Below, one piece after another: positions 11,863 through 21,861 of a stretch of DNA of 64,000 nucleotides. Source of the DNA: Trichosporon coremiiforme (taxonomy: Eukaryota; Basidiomycota; Tremellomycetes; Trichosporonales; Trichosporonaceae); contig BCJJ01000011.1 in the NCBI GenBank assembly GCA_039545355.1, forward strand, positions 206,702 to 270,701. Reading direction: 5' to 3'. The number at the start of each line of letters is the position of its first letter. Within the stretch, counting starts at the first letter, position 1. Both the position numbers and the translations under genes were made by a program. A model generated the notes under the pieces. It did no database searches and was not told the DNA's origin. It saw nothing but the letters and a program-made list of their open reading frames with translations.

Positions 11863-12670
11863 TCAGACGCTGGAGCGCTTGCTGGGGGCATCATTAGCCG
11901 CCTCGGCCTCGGGCTTCGGAGCAAACTTGCGGAGTCTACCCTTGGGGCTAGTCTGCGGTGCAACCTGGGGAGCGGCCGGCCCAGTGAAACCCGTGAAAGG
12001 AGCACGCGCGGGCTCAGACTTGTAAGCGAGCATCTCGCGGCGGGCCTGGAGAACAGAGGCTCTGTCACCCTCCCTGTCGTTGCGGTAGAGAGCCGTCGCG
12101 ACGTCGAGCGCGGCCTTGGCTGCAGCCTCGTCCGCGTGCGCCTTGTTAAGGACCGAGACAACGGGAATCTCGCCGTTGTTCTCGATGTCCTGCTGAAGCA
12201 GATTGGCGAGCATGTCAAGGCGCTTGCCGGCAGGAGACTCGGTCTCAGGCCCGTAAAGGTGACGGCGCGCGTTCACTGTGCCGACAACGATTTACCCATT
12301 TCCCCCCTCCTCGACTGTCCACTTCAGGCTTAAAGGACTCACCGAACCAACGATACTGCTGGAATTTAAGGCTCTTCTGGAGAGCATCAATCTCCTGCTT
12401 CATCCACTTGTCATGCATCTCGATCTGGGTCTTGATCAACGCCTCGTGCGAGGGAGGCGCAGTCTTGAGATCGTGCCAGAGAGTGGCACGGGCCATGTCG
12501 TAGACGGCCTCGATGTGAATGGACCGCCAAGTGTACTCCTCGTGCAGCTCCTGGGGAGTCTGGAGGAAGATGTGACGCGGGCCGGGGTTAGGAGTCTTGT
12601 CGACGAGGAGGTTGGCCGCTGAGTCGGAGGTGGTGCTAGGAGCGGGCCTGAACTGCTGGCAGCTGGACAT
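11863..12670 (-). CDS. Small helical-domain array protein (member 2)
   Basis: Exons 12670-12343 and 12275-11863 join in phase 1 across a 67-base intron (donor GTGAGTCC, acceptor GCACAG), giving 246 residues. Residues 40-110 are predicted helical by eye: HEEYTWRSIHIEAVYDMARA, then LWHDLKTAP, then a charged third helix (MHDKWMKQEIDALQKSLKF). After the intron comes another Ala/Glu/Arg-rich helical stretch and a Pro/Lys-rich tail ending KRSSV. There is no signal peptide, transmembrane segment or known motif. The intron sits directly after the third helix, the same place as in members 5-8. Function unknown; the gene is convincing because two frames with coding character join at good splice sites. 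Confidence 0.75.
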
Positions 12671-12981
12671 TGCCGGTTGATTTTGTCTTTATGGAGGGAA
12701 GAAGAAAGATGAACTGAGTTGTCGTGCCACGGAGTGCAGCGGCTTGCGGGACCAGCCTGGTGCCATGCTCGAATGTACACATAGCGGGAAGGGGCGACCG
12801 GGTGCTGCGGAGATGCCTGGATTGCTCAGATGTGTGCGTGTCAATTCCGCGAAAGAACAAGCGTGTGAGAGTGTGTGAGTCGGGGCACCGCTGTGCATCA
12901 TAGTCCTGAACGTCGATCACGGAGTTGGCATGTGACCGGTGACACTCAGCGCAGACTCGAATCAGTGCATGCATCGCCTGA
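12671..12981. other. Short spacer between array genes
   Basis: No gene seen. It contains one copy of TGCATGCA (12966-12973), a word that recurs in the non-coding parts of this window. Confidence 0.4.
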
Positions 12982-14322
12982 TTATGCTGAACGACATAGA
13001 TGCATGGTACAGGTACTATGAATAGTGGAAACTACGTGAAATTCCGAATTTAACGGCGGTGACGGGTGGCAGAGCGGGGACCGAGAGCGGCGACGCGAAC
13101 TTTCGCCGCGGGGACGGTTTTCGCGGTAGCACCGGTCATCGGGGCCGCGGCGGCGACGGGGCTCGCCATCATGACCGTCGTGGTAGTCAGGGTACCCTTC
13201 GAAGTTACCATTCAGGCGGGGGGCGTAGCCATTGTAATCGTGGTAACCAGCCCATCCCTGGTCGCGGTTGTCGTAGCGGTTGGTGTAGGGGTAAGGCTGG
13301 TGGACGTAGCGCAGGTCGCGGTCGTCCATACGAGGACTGCGAGGCAGCTCGCGGTGCTCAGGATAACGTCCGTCGCACGGGCCGTGGGGGTCGTTGCGCC
13401 AGTTACGGCCGTCGTGGGGGTCGTAGACGTCGGGCAAGTGGTAAGGGGCGCTACGGTGCTCGCGAATCTCCCGGGGCTCACGAATCTCACCAGGCTCGCC
13501 GGACTGATGAGGATCGTGGGGCTCGCACGACTTGCGGGGCTCGCGCGGCTCGCGGGTCTTGCGGTGCTTGCTGGTCTCGCCGTGCTCGCGAGCTTCGCCG
13601 TGCTGGCGGAAATCATCAGAAGCGCGAGACCGGAGGTTCTCAGGGGGCTTGAAGGTATTGTCCTCGGGGTAGTAGTGGCGAAATGGGATAGGGGGAAAAT
13701 ACTCGACGCCGGGAATCTGGTCCGGCCGCTGTGGAGCAGCTTCGGCGTGGTTGCGACGGCCGCTCGTGCGCTCCGCGGGCCTCGGGCCTCTGGGTTCCTC
13801 CGCATTCTCGTCGTGGTAATCTCGGGGAACGGTCGGAGTGATCGGAGCAGTCGGCCAAGCCAACTCGGGAGGAAGCTTGTCAGTCCACCTGTGGCGGTTC
13901 ATGTAGTCCTTGGGGTCGGGGAACTTGAGAAGAGTGCCGTTTTCTGTCATCAGCTATGCCATGGTCGCGAATAGCCTGCCGCAGCGGTGGTCCCTTAGCT
14001 GCAACCGGAACGCAGGAGATCTGCGGGAGACGGTTCTCGAGGCAGACTCACGAACAGAGGGGACTGTGCTGCGGATGGCCGAAACACGCTGCAGAGGATG
14101 GTGGCTGTAAATGTGGAGCTCGGATGGAGCGAGACGGCTCTCAGTGATGGAGACGGTGTAGTCTGTGGTCAGCATGGTCTAGCTCTGCAACGTACCCCTG
14201 TCCTGTGCCAGCATGGCGAGGAGGTGCATTCCCTGGGTGCTCGGGTCGCCGTTCAACTGGCTCATGATTACTGAGGGGTCGATCTGCAGTGTTAGTGGTG
14301 ATTGAGGACGGTCAATTGCCAT
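12982..14322 (-). CDS. Arg/Glu/Asp/His-rich low-complexity protein inside the array
   Basis: Three exons (14322-14196, 14162-14052, 13943-12982) join in phase 1 over introns of 33 and 108 bases and give 399 residues. The first intron has donor GTACGT, branch GCTGAC and acceptor CCACAG. Residues 1-80 are mixed in composition. Around residue 80 comes an ordered-looking segment (FPDPKDYMNRHRWTDKLPPE). From about residue 120 the chain is highly polar with tandem R-E-H, R-E-P and E-P-H motifs (HGETSKHRKTREPREPRKS), then a Tyr/Asn/Asp/Gly-rich region and an RRRSRSP tail. Such RS- and RE-rich chains often bind RNA or sit in condensates, but that is inference. Transcription direction and tiny phase-1 introns match its neighbours, yet the short helical head is not evident, so family membership is doubtful. 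Confidence 0.65.
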
Positions 14323-14483
14323 ATGATCAGGAAGAGATGGTGAGTAGAGAAGCGTTGACAAGCGGACAAGAATGATGATGGACACCGCCCCGTCCAACCC
14401 TCCACGACAGCTTGTCCATCGTGAGCTATGCCTACATGCACGCGAAAGACGAAGGTACGAACTACACGGCACACACCCAGTCA

Positions 14484-15234
14484 TTATCTGTTCAGGCGGT
14501 CGAACTCCTTCGCCAGTCTTCGGAGCTCCTGCTGAGACTGCGGGTGCGTCGTTGTGCTCTGAGCAGTGTACAGAACACTGTTGAAGATACGGGATCGTCC
14601 AACTGCTCTGGCATCGACAACGGAGTATGGTGAAATAGGTGACAGTGGTATGTCTGCCACCGTTGGGGAGCTCGGCGCCGTTGCCGGCGGAGTGCGCGCC
14701 AGGGACGCCTTGCGGTCTGCTGTGAGTGCCTGGAGCGAGGGTTGCAGCTACTCACAATGAGCGACAGAACTAGTGATGGACGTGACAGACGGCGCTCTCG
14801 CGAGCCTAGCAGCCCTAGTGAACTCTCCTGGAGTGTCCAGTGTCTCAACTGTCTCGGACCTGGGAGGGGACCTGACTGGGAGGTGTATGTCCGCAACTGG
14901 CAACTGTGGACGAATTAGGTGACATAGGATAGGACGAGGGGGGCGACACCGGCCGGCGGGGTCGGCTTGGCGGGGCCAACTTGGGCGGGACGCTCGGCGT
15001 CGTGTCCATCGGGATAGCCTTGAGAGCCTTGTCGCGCTTAGCCTTCAGGCGGTCGAGGTCGTCCTCGCGCATTGCGTCCCAGCGCAGGTACTCTGCAGCG
15101 CGCGAGCGTGGCGGCATGCACCGGCCCCACTTCTGGTAGCAGCGCGCGACGTCGATTTCGTACTGGTCCTCGATCGCGTTCCATTGCTTGGACGCGTCGT
15201 GCCCGACGTGCTTAATCTCGAAACGCGGACTCAT
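14484..15234 (-). CDS. Small helical-domain array protein (member 3)
   Basis: Exons 15234-14950, 14903-14756 and 14719-14484 give 222 residues. Introns are 46 bases (phase 0; weak donor GTGTCG but good branch CTAAT and acceptor CCACAG) and 36 bases (phase 1; GTGAGT to CTCACAG). Residues 10-75 form a charged helical region with Trp/Tyr anchors (KQWNAIEDQYEIDVARCYQK, then AEYLRWDAMREDDLDRLKAK). The rest is Pro/Ser-rich, with a final helix (SQQELRRLAKEFDRLNR) at the C-terminus. The 36-base intron was accepted because the upstream and downstream frames match only when it is removed. No known motif; function unknown. Confidence 0.7.
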
Positions 15235-15704
15235 GCACACAGGGAGGGGCGAGTGAACAGTGAAGCGCGAGAAAGGAGCGAGAGGAGCGAAAGAGAGGCG
15301 AGGGAAAGATAAGAGCGGGATAGGGAGAGATCGCTGTCGCCACCGGATCAGGTTAAGGCCGCCGGAGCCCAGGAGAGTGTGACTGTCGGCAAAGAGAACC
15401 AATCGAAGCATCGTGCAACAGGCGCGTCCTTGTTTGTCTCACTTCGAAGAACCCCCGTGCACCGCTGCACTGTGCAATGAGCCCCGCCAAGCCCCGTGCA
15501 CGTTGAACTCGCGCTGATGCACAGAGTCAAGGAACCCCAGTAGGGTACTGGGCGAGTCTGCCTTGGGAACGCGCGGCCCTCGAAGGTGTCAATGCGGGCA
15601 CCAGAAGCGCGCCACCTGGCAGAAGGCGTCCGTGCAGACTGAAAGATGTCACATCAGGGAGAACTACCGTGCACAAACACGACAACGCGGAGCAAAATGC
15701 CTGG
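15235..15704. other. Spacer between array genes
   Basis: No gene seen. It should contain the promoter of the minus-strand gene starting at 15234. Confidence 0.4.
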
Positions 15705-16128
15705 CTAGGAACTGTTGACGCAGTTGAACTCTGCGACCCTGCTATCCAGTGCGCGGAGAGTGTCCTCCTTGGTGGTCAAACCCTTGGCAGTACGCGTCGC
15801 GTACTCGAGAATGGCAAAGCGCGCGTCTGCGGCGGAGGCGAAGGTGCTCACTCCCTCGATAGGCACGGATTTGGTGTAGACCCCTGTGAATTCTGAGGAT
15901 TCTGAGCATCAACACTGAGCAACCCTGATGCACTCACCAGAAGCGAAGTCCGAAGGCTTGGAAGGGCGTATAGGGTCAACAATAGTCGGCCCATTGGGTT
16001 CGCAGTTCGGCTGGACGTCGTCCACTTCCGGCGCTTGCACGTTCAGAACAGACAAAATGATTCGTGCAATGCTTACCAGACTCCGTTTCCTTCGCTATCT
16101 CAAATGGGTTCTGCTCGTTGTGAACCAT
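15705..16128 (-). CDS. Small 108-residue protein inside the array
   Basis: Three exons (16128-16077, 16033-15938, 15883-15705) with two phase-1 introns of 43 and 54 bases. The first intron appears to use an AAG acceptor after a CTGAAC branch; the second has GTGAGT and TTCACAG. The protein starts MVHNEQNPFEIAKETES, continues with an acidic Pro-rich stretch, then a helix-prone segment (STFASAADARFAILEYATRT) and a short end. The C-rich leader directly before the ATG supports this start. It lies in the array with the same direction and intron style but lacks the long charged helices of the other members, so it may be an unrelated gene or a shortened relative. Function unknown. Confidence 0.65.
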
Positions 16129-16992
16129 GCTGTTGTTGCAGTTGAGGGGAGTGAGATGGAGAAGTCCATTGCTTGGCAGCACTCCAATAAGAAGCAAAAC
16201 GATCCTTGCTTAGATCAGGAAGCTACGTGTGGGCACAACGGTCAGGTCTGGAAGCTCTACACAATCGCCGCTCGTTCGGTCATAGAAACCTTGTTATACA
16301 GACGGTGGTAGAAAGTGTCTGGACTGAAACGCCTCTCTTCGAGACCATCGGCGCCTATGGATTCAACCTCGCGATGAATAACTCACCAACCGGTGCGTCC
16401 AACGAATTTACCTTTGGAAATGTTATGCATACGCGTCTCCTAGTCTTATATCTCGAATAACATGCATGTAGCTGCTACCACTTGGTCGCACCGGCCATAT
16501 CTCTTCGGAGGGCCCTTCTCCTCCTGGGCATTGAATCAATGCAGCTATCTATGTCTTCCTGTGGTATTGGTTCCCACTCGCGCTGAACAACCTCCCAAAG
16601 CTTGTCCTTGTTCCTCAGAAGGTCCTTTATCTGTTGGATACTGGAAATTGATGTTGGAAGGCAATGACGTTGAAGAGAAAGTTATCGTGGAGGAAGGAGG
16701 GCATGGGCAAAGACGAGGAAGAGGCTCCCCTGATAGCGGACATGGCGCGAAGGGTGCGAACTGCCACACACAGCTACGCGCACCTAACACGGATATCCTT
16801 GTCCTTCACCCCTCGCCGCGTACGTCTGGCAGTCCTACGCGAGCACACGTTCGTCAGTCGGACGCATCGAGTATGTGGACGCAAGGCATACATACGACTA
16901 TGACTAGTACGTGCAATCACAAATGCCGTTGGGTGGAAACTTCGCGCGGCTCGTCAGGGACGGCCACGGTATGACCGGGCGGTCATAGCCGC
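16129..16992. other. Spacer holding a transposase relic
   Basis: Apart from the Tc1-type transposase remnant at about 16475-16670 I see no gene here. Confidence 0.4.
16475..16670 (-). mobile_element. Degenerate Tc1-type transposase C-terminus
   Basis: Read on the minus strand, one frame gives IKDLLRNKDKLWEVVQREWE followed by IPQEDIDSCIDSMPRR and ends ATKW-stop. This matches the C-terminal end of Tc1-family transposases (the LW..V..EW..IP...I..LI.SMPRR block and the terminal G-x-T-K-W/Y). The catalytic core upstream cannot be read in any frame, and no inverted repeats are visible, so this is a dead fragment. It lies between two array genes. Confidence 0.75.
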
Positions 16993-17331
16993 TCAGCAGC
17001 CGTACTGGGCAGCCTCTGCATGTCAGTGCCATGCATGCATTGGTCAAGACATACTCAGGTTGAGGTTGCGCCAGTTGGCATCGAACTCGCGCTGGACCTG
17101 CGCCAGCTCCTCAGCCTCAAAGTCGTTGCTGGCGTTGATAGCCTGCACAAGCAGGTCGCCCGCGAGACTCTGACAAGCCACCACGCGGCGGGTGCCCCAA
17201 TGGTTACGGATGGCAGTGATCTTTTGGTTGAGATCTTGCTGGAGCCGGTGACGCGCCATGTGGAACCACATGGGAGTGTTCTCCTCGGGGTAGGGAGGCA
17301 GGTTGCAAGGGTTCTGGTGCCAGAGAAGCAT
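16993..17331 (-). CDS. Small helical-domain array protein (member 4)
   Basis: Exon 17331-17055 plus a 23-base final exon (17015-16993) give 99 residues ending KAAQYGC. The 38-base intron has donor GTATGT, branch CACTGAC and acceptor ATGCAG in phase 1; if it were retained the protein would end four residues earlier, at 95. The chain is mostly helical: an N-terminal aromatic/Pro segment, then WFHMARHRLQQDLNQKITAI, NHWGTRRVVACQSLAGDLL and a last charged helix (FEAEELAQVQREFDANW). There is no signal peptide and no known motif. Intron position after the last long helix and phase match the siblings. A TGCATGCA word (17032-17039) lies inside the intron. Confidence 0.7.
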
Positions 17332-17922
17332 CTAAGCTCGGAGTTCTGTGCTGGAAGGCTGGAGAGCTGAGGTGGTCGGATAGACTTGGAGACTTGTCCG
17401 AGGGCTGAATACTACAATGGGTGAGAGGAGTGGTGGTGAGAGGAAAAGTGCTTGGTCTGCTCCTCAGCGTACTCCGTCTGCGACATGCCCTTCGGCTGAG
17501 CGTCGCTTCTCGGAGCAGCGTGCGCGATCGAGTGCACAGTTGCAAGAGAACCGCTCTAGACACAAAGGCTTATGCTCACGGTGCGACGTCTCCCCTCGGG
17601 CTCTCACGGAGTACAAAGAGCTGGGCGCTCGGAGTGAGGGAAGCCATCCGGAGTGGTTCAGCGAGCTGACCCATCCTTTCTCCTCCTCTCTCGCCCCCGC
17701 CTCGCCCCTCCCTTGCCCCATCATGACTAGTCCTTGCTCTTCGTACTGGCTGCAACGTGGACGTTTCCACGTGGCTGTAGGAGAGGTCTATTCATTGACC
17801 CAGTTCGCTAGAACGCTGCATCCGCTGGGCGTTGTGCATGCGTAGACGATTAGAGCACAACATACATGGGTAGTACAGGAAGTTACAACTCAGTTGACGG
17901 ACCTGTTAGACCTGTAGACAAG
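17332..17922. other. Spacer between array genes
   Basis: Nothing coding is visible; plus-strand frames here have no motif and are broken by stops. It should contain the promoter of the gene starting at 17331. Confidence 0.4.
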
Positions 17923-18277
17923 CTACTTGCCACCAAGGTGCAACCACTTCGACTTGGCGGCGGCTTTCTTTGCGGCCTTCGCCTCGTTGGCCTTGACCGC
18001 ATATCAGCGCAATAAGTCGATGTCACTCACAGATCAGGTGGTTGTCCATCTCGTCCTGCTGGAGCTTGTGCAAATGGGCACGCTTGCGCTGCTCGATCCC
18101 GTCAACCATCTCAAGACAGCCCTGGATAGCTCGGGCGCTAAAGTAGTAGGTCTTACGGAAGTCGGCGCGCAGAGCCTTCATATCCTCGTCGAGCTGCTGA
18201 TGCGCCTTGGTGTAAGTCTCCAAGATCACCTTGCGGCGGTGGCCGACGATCTCGGAAGGGATGGAAAGAGGGGCCAT
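17923..18277 (-). CDS. Small helical-domain array protein (member 5), 3' end uncertain
   Basis: Exon 1 (18277-18031) encodes 82 residues of charged helix (RRKVILETYTKAHQQLDEDM, then KALRADFRKTYYFSARAIQG, then EQRKRAHLHKLQQDEMDNHL) and ends at a GTGAGT donor in phase 1, as in the siblings. A 39-base intron with branch CTGAT and an AAG acceptor would follow. The downstream sequence best resembles coding in a frame giving an Ala/Lys-rich tail (ANEAKAAKKAAAKSKW, stop at 17923-17925), but that frame does not match the phase; the matching frame gives a different tail ending at 17906. A one-base change in the gene or the assembly, or an alternative splice site, could explain this. Function unknown. 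Confidence 0.6.
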
Positions 18278-18681
18278 GTTGAGCTTGTTGAGGTAGAAGT
18301 TGTCGAGAGAGACGTAGGTTGAAGAGTTGAGACGGTTCGTTGCGTTGGAGGAGTGCGGGATGTGTTGGAGAGTTGAATGATGGATGGAGAGTCGACGTTC
18401 GTTCTATTTGGGGATCGGCGTAGAGCAGCAAGCCCCGCCACACACGTGCCACACACGACTGCGTCACCTTGTCGCTCACTGTGCATCAGTTACCACTGTT
18501 CCCACCTCCATCCCCGGAATATCGAGGGTGTCCAGGCTCGTAATGTGCACAACAGTAGATACATGGAAGTACGATCATCAGAGAAAGAGAATTCGGGGTG
18601 CTATTGATGTGCCGGCTTCGGTGATGTCCACGATGCACGCCGGTTCCGGCCACGGTAAGCACTGCGGCGTCTGCAGAACGT
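18278..18681. other. Spacer between array genes
   Basis: No gene seen on either strand. Confidence 0.4.
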
Positions 18682-19078
18682 CTACCTCGAGTGGTCTGCA
18701 GGCTCTGACTTAGCCTTGACATCGTTGTCGGGAGCGACGTTCCTTTCGGCCTCAAAGGTCTGGGAGTCGCTGGCCGCGGCGGGATCTGTCCATCAGCTCC
18801 GCCATCGACAGATTGCACTCACATTCGGGGTCCTCGAAGGCCCAAATATCGGCCGCGGCCATTTTCTGCTTCTTATCGCGTTTCAGCTGGCGCAGCACAA
18901 TCTTGTATTGCTTGTTATGAGCGTAGAGCGCCCTTGCCTGGCCAGGCTTTCTGAGCAAATCGCGCTTGGCAGCCTTGTAACCTTCGCGGAGCTGGGCCCG
19001 CTGACGCTCATAGTCAGTGACTAGTGCGTCGCGGGCCTGCTCGAGGTTGTTGAAGGCGTCAAGAGTGAACAAGGACAT
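18682..19078 (-). CDS. Small helical-domain array protein (member 6)
   Basis: Exons 19078-18823 and 18785-18682 joined in phase 1 by a 37-base intron (GTGAGT donor, GCTGAT branch, GACAG acceptor) give 119 residues. Residues 10-80 are almost entirely charged helix: NNLEQARDALVTDYERQRAQ, LREGYKAAKRDLLRKP, YKIVLRQLKRDKKQKMAA. The second exon adds a polar acidic tail ending EPADHSR. The start is the first ATG in frame, MSLFTLDAF. No signal peptide, zinc ligands or enzyme motif. The basic-acidic alternation suggests a coiled coil or a nucleic-acid-contacting helix bundle, but that is only a reading of composition. Confidence 0.75.
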
Positions 19079-19752
19079 CAATAATATGTGCTGAGGTGAG
19101 GAGAACGTTGAGGGGGAGTCGAGGAAGATCGGAGCGGTGGAGTGGAGATGATAACAACGTTTCTGGGGGAAGCTACAGTATAGACGAGGTCGCGACGCGC
19201 TGTCAAGAGCCTCCGCAACCGTCACCACGCCTTGCACACTGAGGGACAAGCTTCGTTGCACAATCCCCAGTCTGCAACTCCGTGATGCCCAACCAGCGCT
19301 CTGGCCTAGCCTGACCCCGATCCTCGGGCGTGTGTACTGAGGCGTCCACACAACACCCCGCCGGTCCCCACCTGTCGTATCAGCATTCTGTCCATGCATC
19401 CTCCCCAAATGAATGCGGTGCTATTTTGAGGGTGGTGTTCATGTACGAGGAGTACTTCGACATGGCTGGAGCGTGCATGCATAGTTGCGCGAATTCTGAA
19501 AATACTTGGGATGGGGAGGGGTGTTAGCGCCAGGCTCGCCACCCACACACCACCTCCACCATGCTCCATGCGAAATTCATGGAACGCTCAATCTCGATCA
19601 AGGTGACTGCTTGCATGGTTAAGTGCCTGAGTAGAGCTATTGTGCATGGGTTATGAAGGTTACAGGCTTGTCTCTGAGCTTTCACTGGGCGAGCGTCGGT
19701 GATGAACGGTGATGGACATCGACATTCACTTGGTGTACTTGCGGCGCCTGCT
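19079..19752. other. Spacer between array genes
   Basis: No gene seen. It includes one TGCATGCA word at 19474-19481. Confidence 0.4.
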
Positions 19753-20281
19753 CTAGTGGACCTTGGTGCTGCGTGCCTGACCGCTCCCGGACGGAGAGTC
19801 CGAGCCGCTCTGAAGCACTGTTAAAGTGGTAGGAAAGGGAACGGCAGGAGGGTTGTCCTTCGCGTGTTCCGCTCGCTGCTTGCCCTTACCCGCTGCCCGT
19901 CAGCTATAGACACGCTACTCAGCCAGCTCACCCTGTGCCCGGGACTGCTCAGCCTTGACAGGCGCCTGCTCCGTCTTAGTGGGCGCTGCAGACTGGACCA
20001 CGTCAGGCAGCCCGTTGTCCATGAAGATGCTGGTCTTCAAGTCGAGCTCCTGGTTGAGCTCGCTGATATCAATCCTCTGGCGGAGGTTGATGTCAGCGAG
20101 CTGCGCGGGGGTGAGCTTGTAGGGCGCACAGCGGCGGAGATACTCGAAATAACACAGGACTTTCTCCTTGCGCATGTGGTAGTCCGCGATCAAGCCAGTC
20201 GAGGTTGCGGTGCGGAGCGCCTTCGCCTGCAGGTTCGTGCGAGGGGCAGGGATCGAAGGTAATCTTGGACGGGGCGACCAT
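19753..20281 (-). CDS. Small helical-domain array protein (member 7), N-terminus uncertain
   Basis: The body is clear: a frame from about 20226 to 19932 encodes helices such as STGLIADYHMRKEKVLCYFE and LADINLRQRIDISELNQEL. A 39-base phase-1 intron (donor GTGAGC, branch GCTGAC, acceptor GGCAG, 19931-19893) then leads to a Lys/Pro/Ser-rich tail (19892-19753, ending ARSTKVH). The N-terminus is a problem. The only nearby ATG (20281) is in a different frame; a 52-base intron directly after this ATG with a weak GTCGCC donor would restore the frame, giving about 146 residues. A deletion that breaks the gene is the other possibility. The Tc1/mariner copy that starts at 20434 lies just upstream and may have disturbed the promoter. 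Confidence 0.6.
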
Positions 20282-20433
20282 GGTGTCGGTGCCGGTGATG
20301 GACAGGGTAGTTCGTGCTGACAGTGTAGAGAGGAATGACAGCCTGGACGGGATCCACACGCACTCCACGTCACCGGGCGTCTGCACTCCAGCACCTTTTC
20401 ACCACTGATACATCCAGACAGGCGACAGATGTA

Positions 20434-20460
20434 CAGTGGTGGTTTTTAGTTTCCGGACAC
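20434..20460. repeat. Left terminal inverted repeat of the 20.4-kb element
   Basis: 27 bases, next to TA at 20432-20433; pairs imperfectly with 21773-21800. The inner CCGGACAC is identical in both ends. Confidence 0.8.
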
Positions 20461-20579
20461 ACCCCCTCCGTGCGCGACTCGTCGTGACACATCAACCACG
20501 GTTGCTTCTGTTGCATGCAGCATATAGTAAGAAAGCTGGGACACAGGGCTATTGGCATGTATAACTTTCGAACGCATAG

Positions 20580-21667
20580 CTACTTGAATGTGTTGTCTCC
20601 AGCGTGTTCTATGACAAGTAGAATTCTGTCAAACATCGTCAGGATGCAGTCATTGATCTCCTTCTGTGGTATCTCTCTCCAGAGCATCTGAGCGCGCTTG
20701 ATCATCCTTGGGATGCTATCCTTTTGAGGTCTGGTGCCGTAGACCCTGCGCTTGAGCGTGGCCCACTCATGTTCAATGGGGTTGAGATCAGGAGAGTTGG
20801 CAGGATGAGGAAGACTGACCATGTTGTGGCGCTTTTTTGTCTTGTTGCAGAGAGGTGTGTGGTGCAACCTGGCGCCGTCCTCGAGAATAGAGACACTGCC
20901 ATAGCCCCTCCAGTTGGCCTTGACTCTTCCATGCGCTCTGCGCAGCTCCTGGCTTAAGATCAGTTCGTTGTAGTCGAACTGGTCCATTCCTTTGCGCTTG
21001 TATCGCTTCTTGCCATTCTTATCCTAGTAGGGGATCATAGGGGTGGGGATGTAGACGAGTTCAGAGCGTCCATTCCACCAGATAGCTGCCCAGAACATCG
21101 CACCCTGTGATCCAGGAGGCCTTGCAATGCGTCTAAAGCGCTTTGGGCAGCGCTGGCCTTGTTTGCCAGTCCACCAGCCGCTCATGGAGCCGTCCAATGT
21201 AATGAAGGTCTCATCTGAGTAGATGACACTCTTCCAGTCGAGTTTCTGATGGTCCAGGGCGTATTTGAGGCGAGCAGCCTTCTGCTTGTCGGTCAAATAG
21301 GGCACTCTGGGTTGCCTGTAGCGCTTGAGCTTCTTCTTCTTCATTGCCAAGCGCACAGAGGAGCGAGAGGGTGAGACAGAGCTGTTGGCCTTCTCCTGGA
21401 GGAGTGTGGCAATCTTTCTAGGTGATGCCTCGGGGTCTCTCTTCGCCAGGGTGACCACTTTCTGCATGAAACTCGGCGTAGAGACTGTTCTGGGTCTGCC
21501 TGATCGAGGTAGATCGCGTGTGGAGCCAGTCCTTTCGTATTTGGCTACAAGATCGCTGATTGAACTTCTAGGTACTTTGAAGTGGCGATGTGCAGCCCTG
21601 ATGCCATGGAGTTGGGCATAGTTGACNATTGCACCGCGTTTTGAGGGCGATTTGGGCATCCGCATCA
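20580..21667 (-). pseudogene. DD34E Tc1/mariner transposase with one internal TAG
   Basis: Reading from about 21667 down to 20580 gives an N-terminal helix-turn-helix region (HGIRAAHRHFKVPRSSISDL, then GRPRT), the first catalytic Asp in IYSDETF, the second in ILEDGARLHH and the catalytic Glu in SPDLNPIEHEW. The spacing between the second Asp and the Glu is 34 residues, the Tc1 pattern. A single in-frame TAG at 21024-21026 interrupts the chain between the first and second Asp; the frame continues unchanged on both sides. One base (N at 21627) is unresolved. The element would otherwise encode about 360 residues. Likely inactive unless the stop is read through. Confidence 0.85.
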
Positions 21668-21772
21668 TGCTAGGTCAATAGAGAAGACGCGACTGATCTT
21701 GCATGCAAAGTTTAAGAGGCACCGGTGCAGTACGGCAAAAGTTATGTGGCATCGCGCGACAAGGTCATGTGA

Positions 21773-21800
21773 GTGTCCGGTTACTTATAAACACCACGTG
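21773..21800. repeat. Right terminal inverted repeat of the 20.4-kb element
   Basis: 28 bases ending at the TA of 21801-21802; imperfect inverted match to 20434-20460. Confidence 0.8.
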
Positions 21801-21861
21801 TAGCGTACACTGGCTATGCAGAACATAGCGGCAATCGCGGCAACCTACTTGGAATCCTTGC

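Larger units (their letters stand above)
20434..21800 (-). mobile_element. Tc1/mariner element, 1367 bp, with TA flanks
   Basis: The element lies between TA dinucleotides (20432-20433 and 21801-21802), the Tc1/mariner target duplication. Its ends are imperfect inverted repeats of 27-28 bases: left CAGTGGTGGTTTTTAGTT ending CCGGACAC, right complement CACGTGGTGTTTATAAGT ending CCGGACAC. The transposase inside reads on the minus strand and carries one internal stop, so the copy is probably non-autonomous. It sits between array members 7 and 8. Confidence 0.85.

Noticed and set aside
13066..13974. 302-residue plus-strand hydrophobic frame
   Set aside because: It is the complement of the Arg/Glu-rich exon of the minus-strand gene; its Val/Ala-rich text is a shadow.
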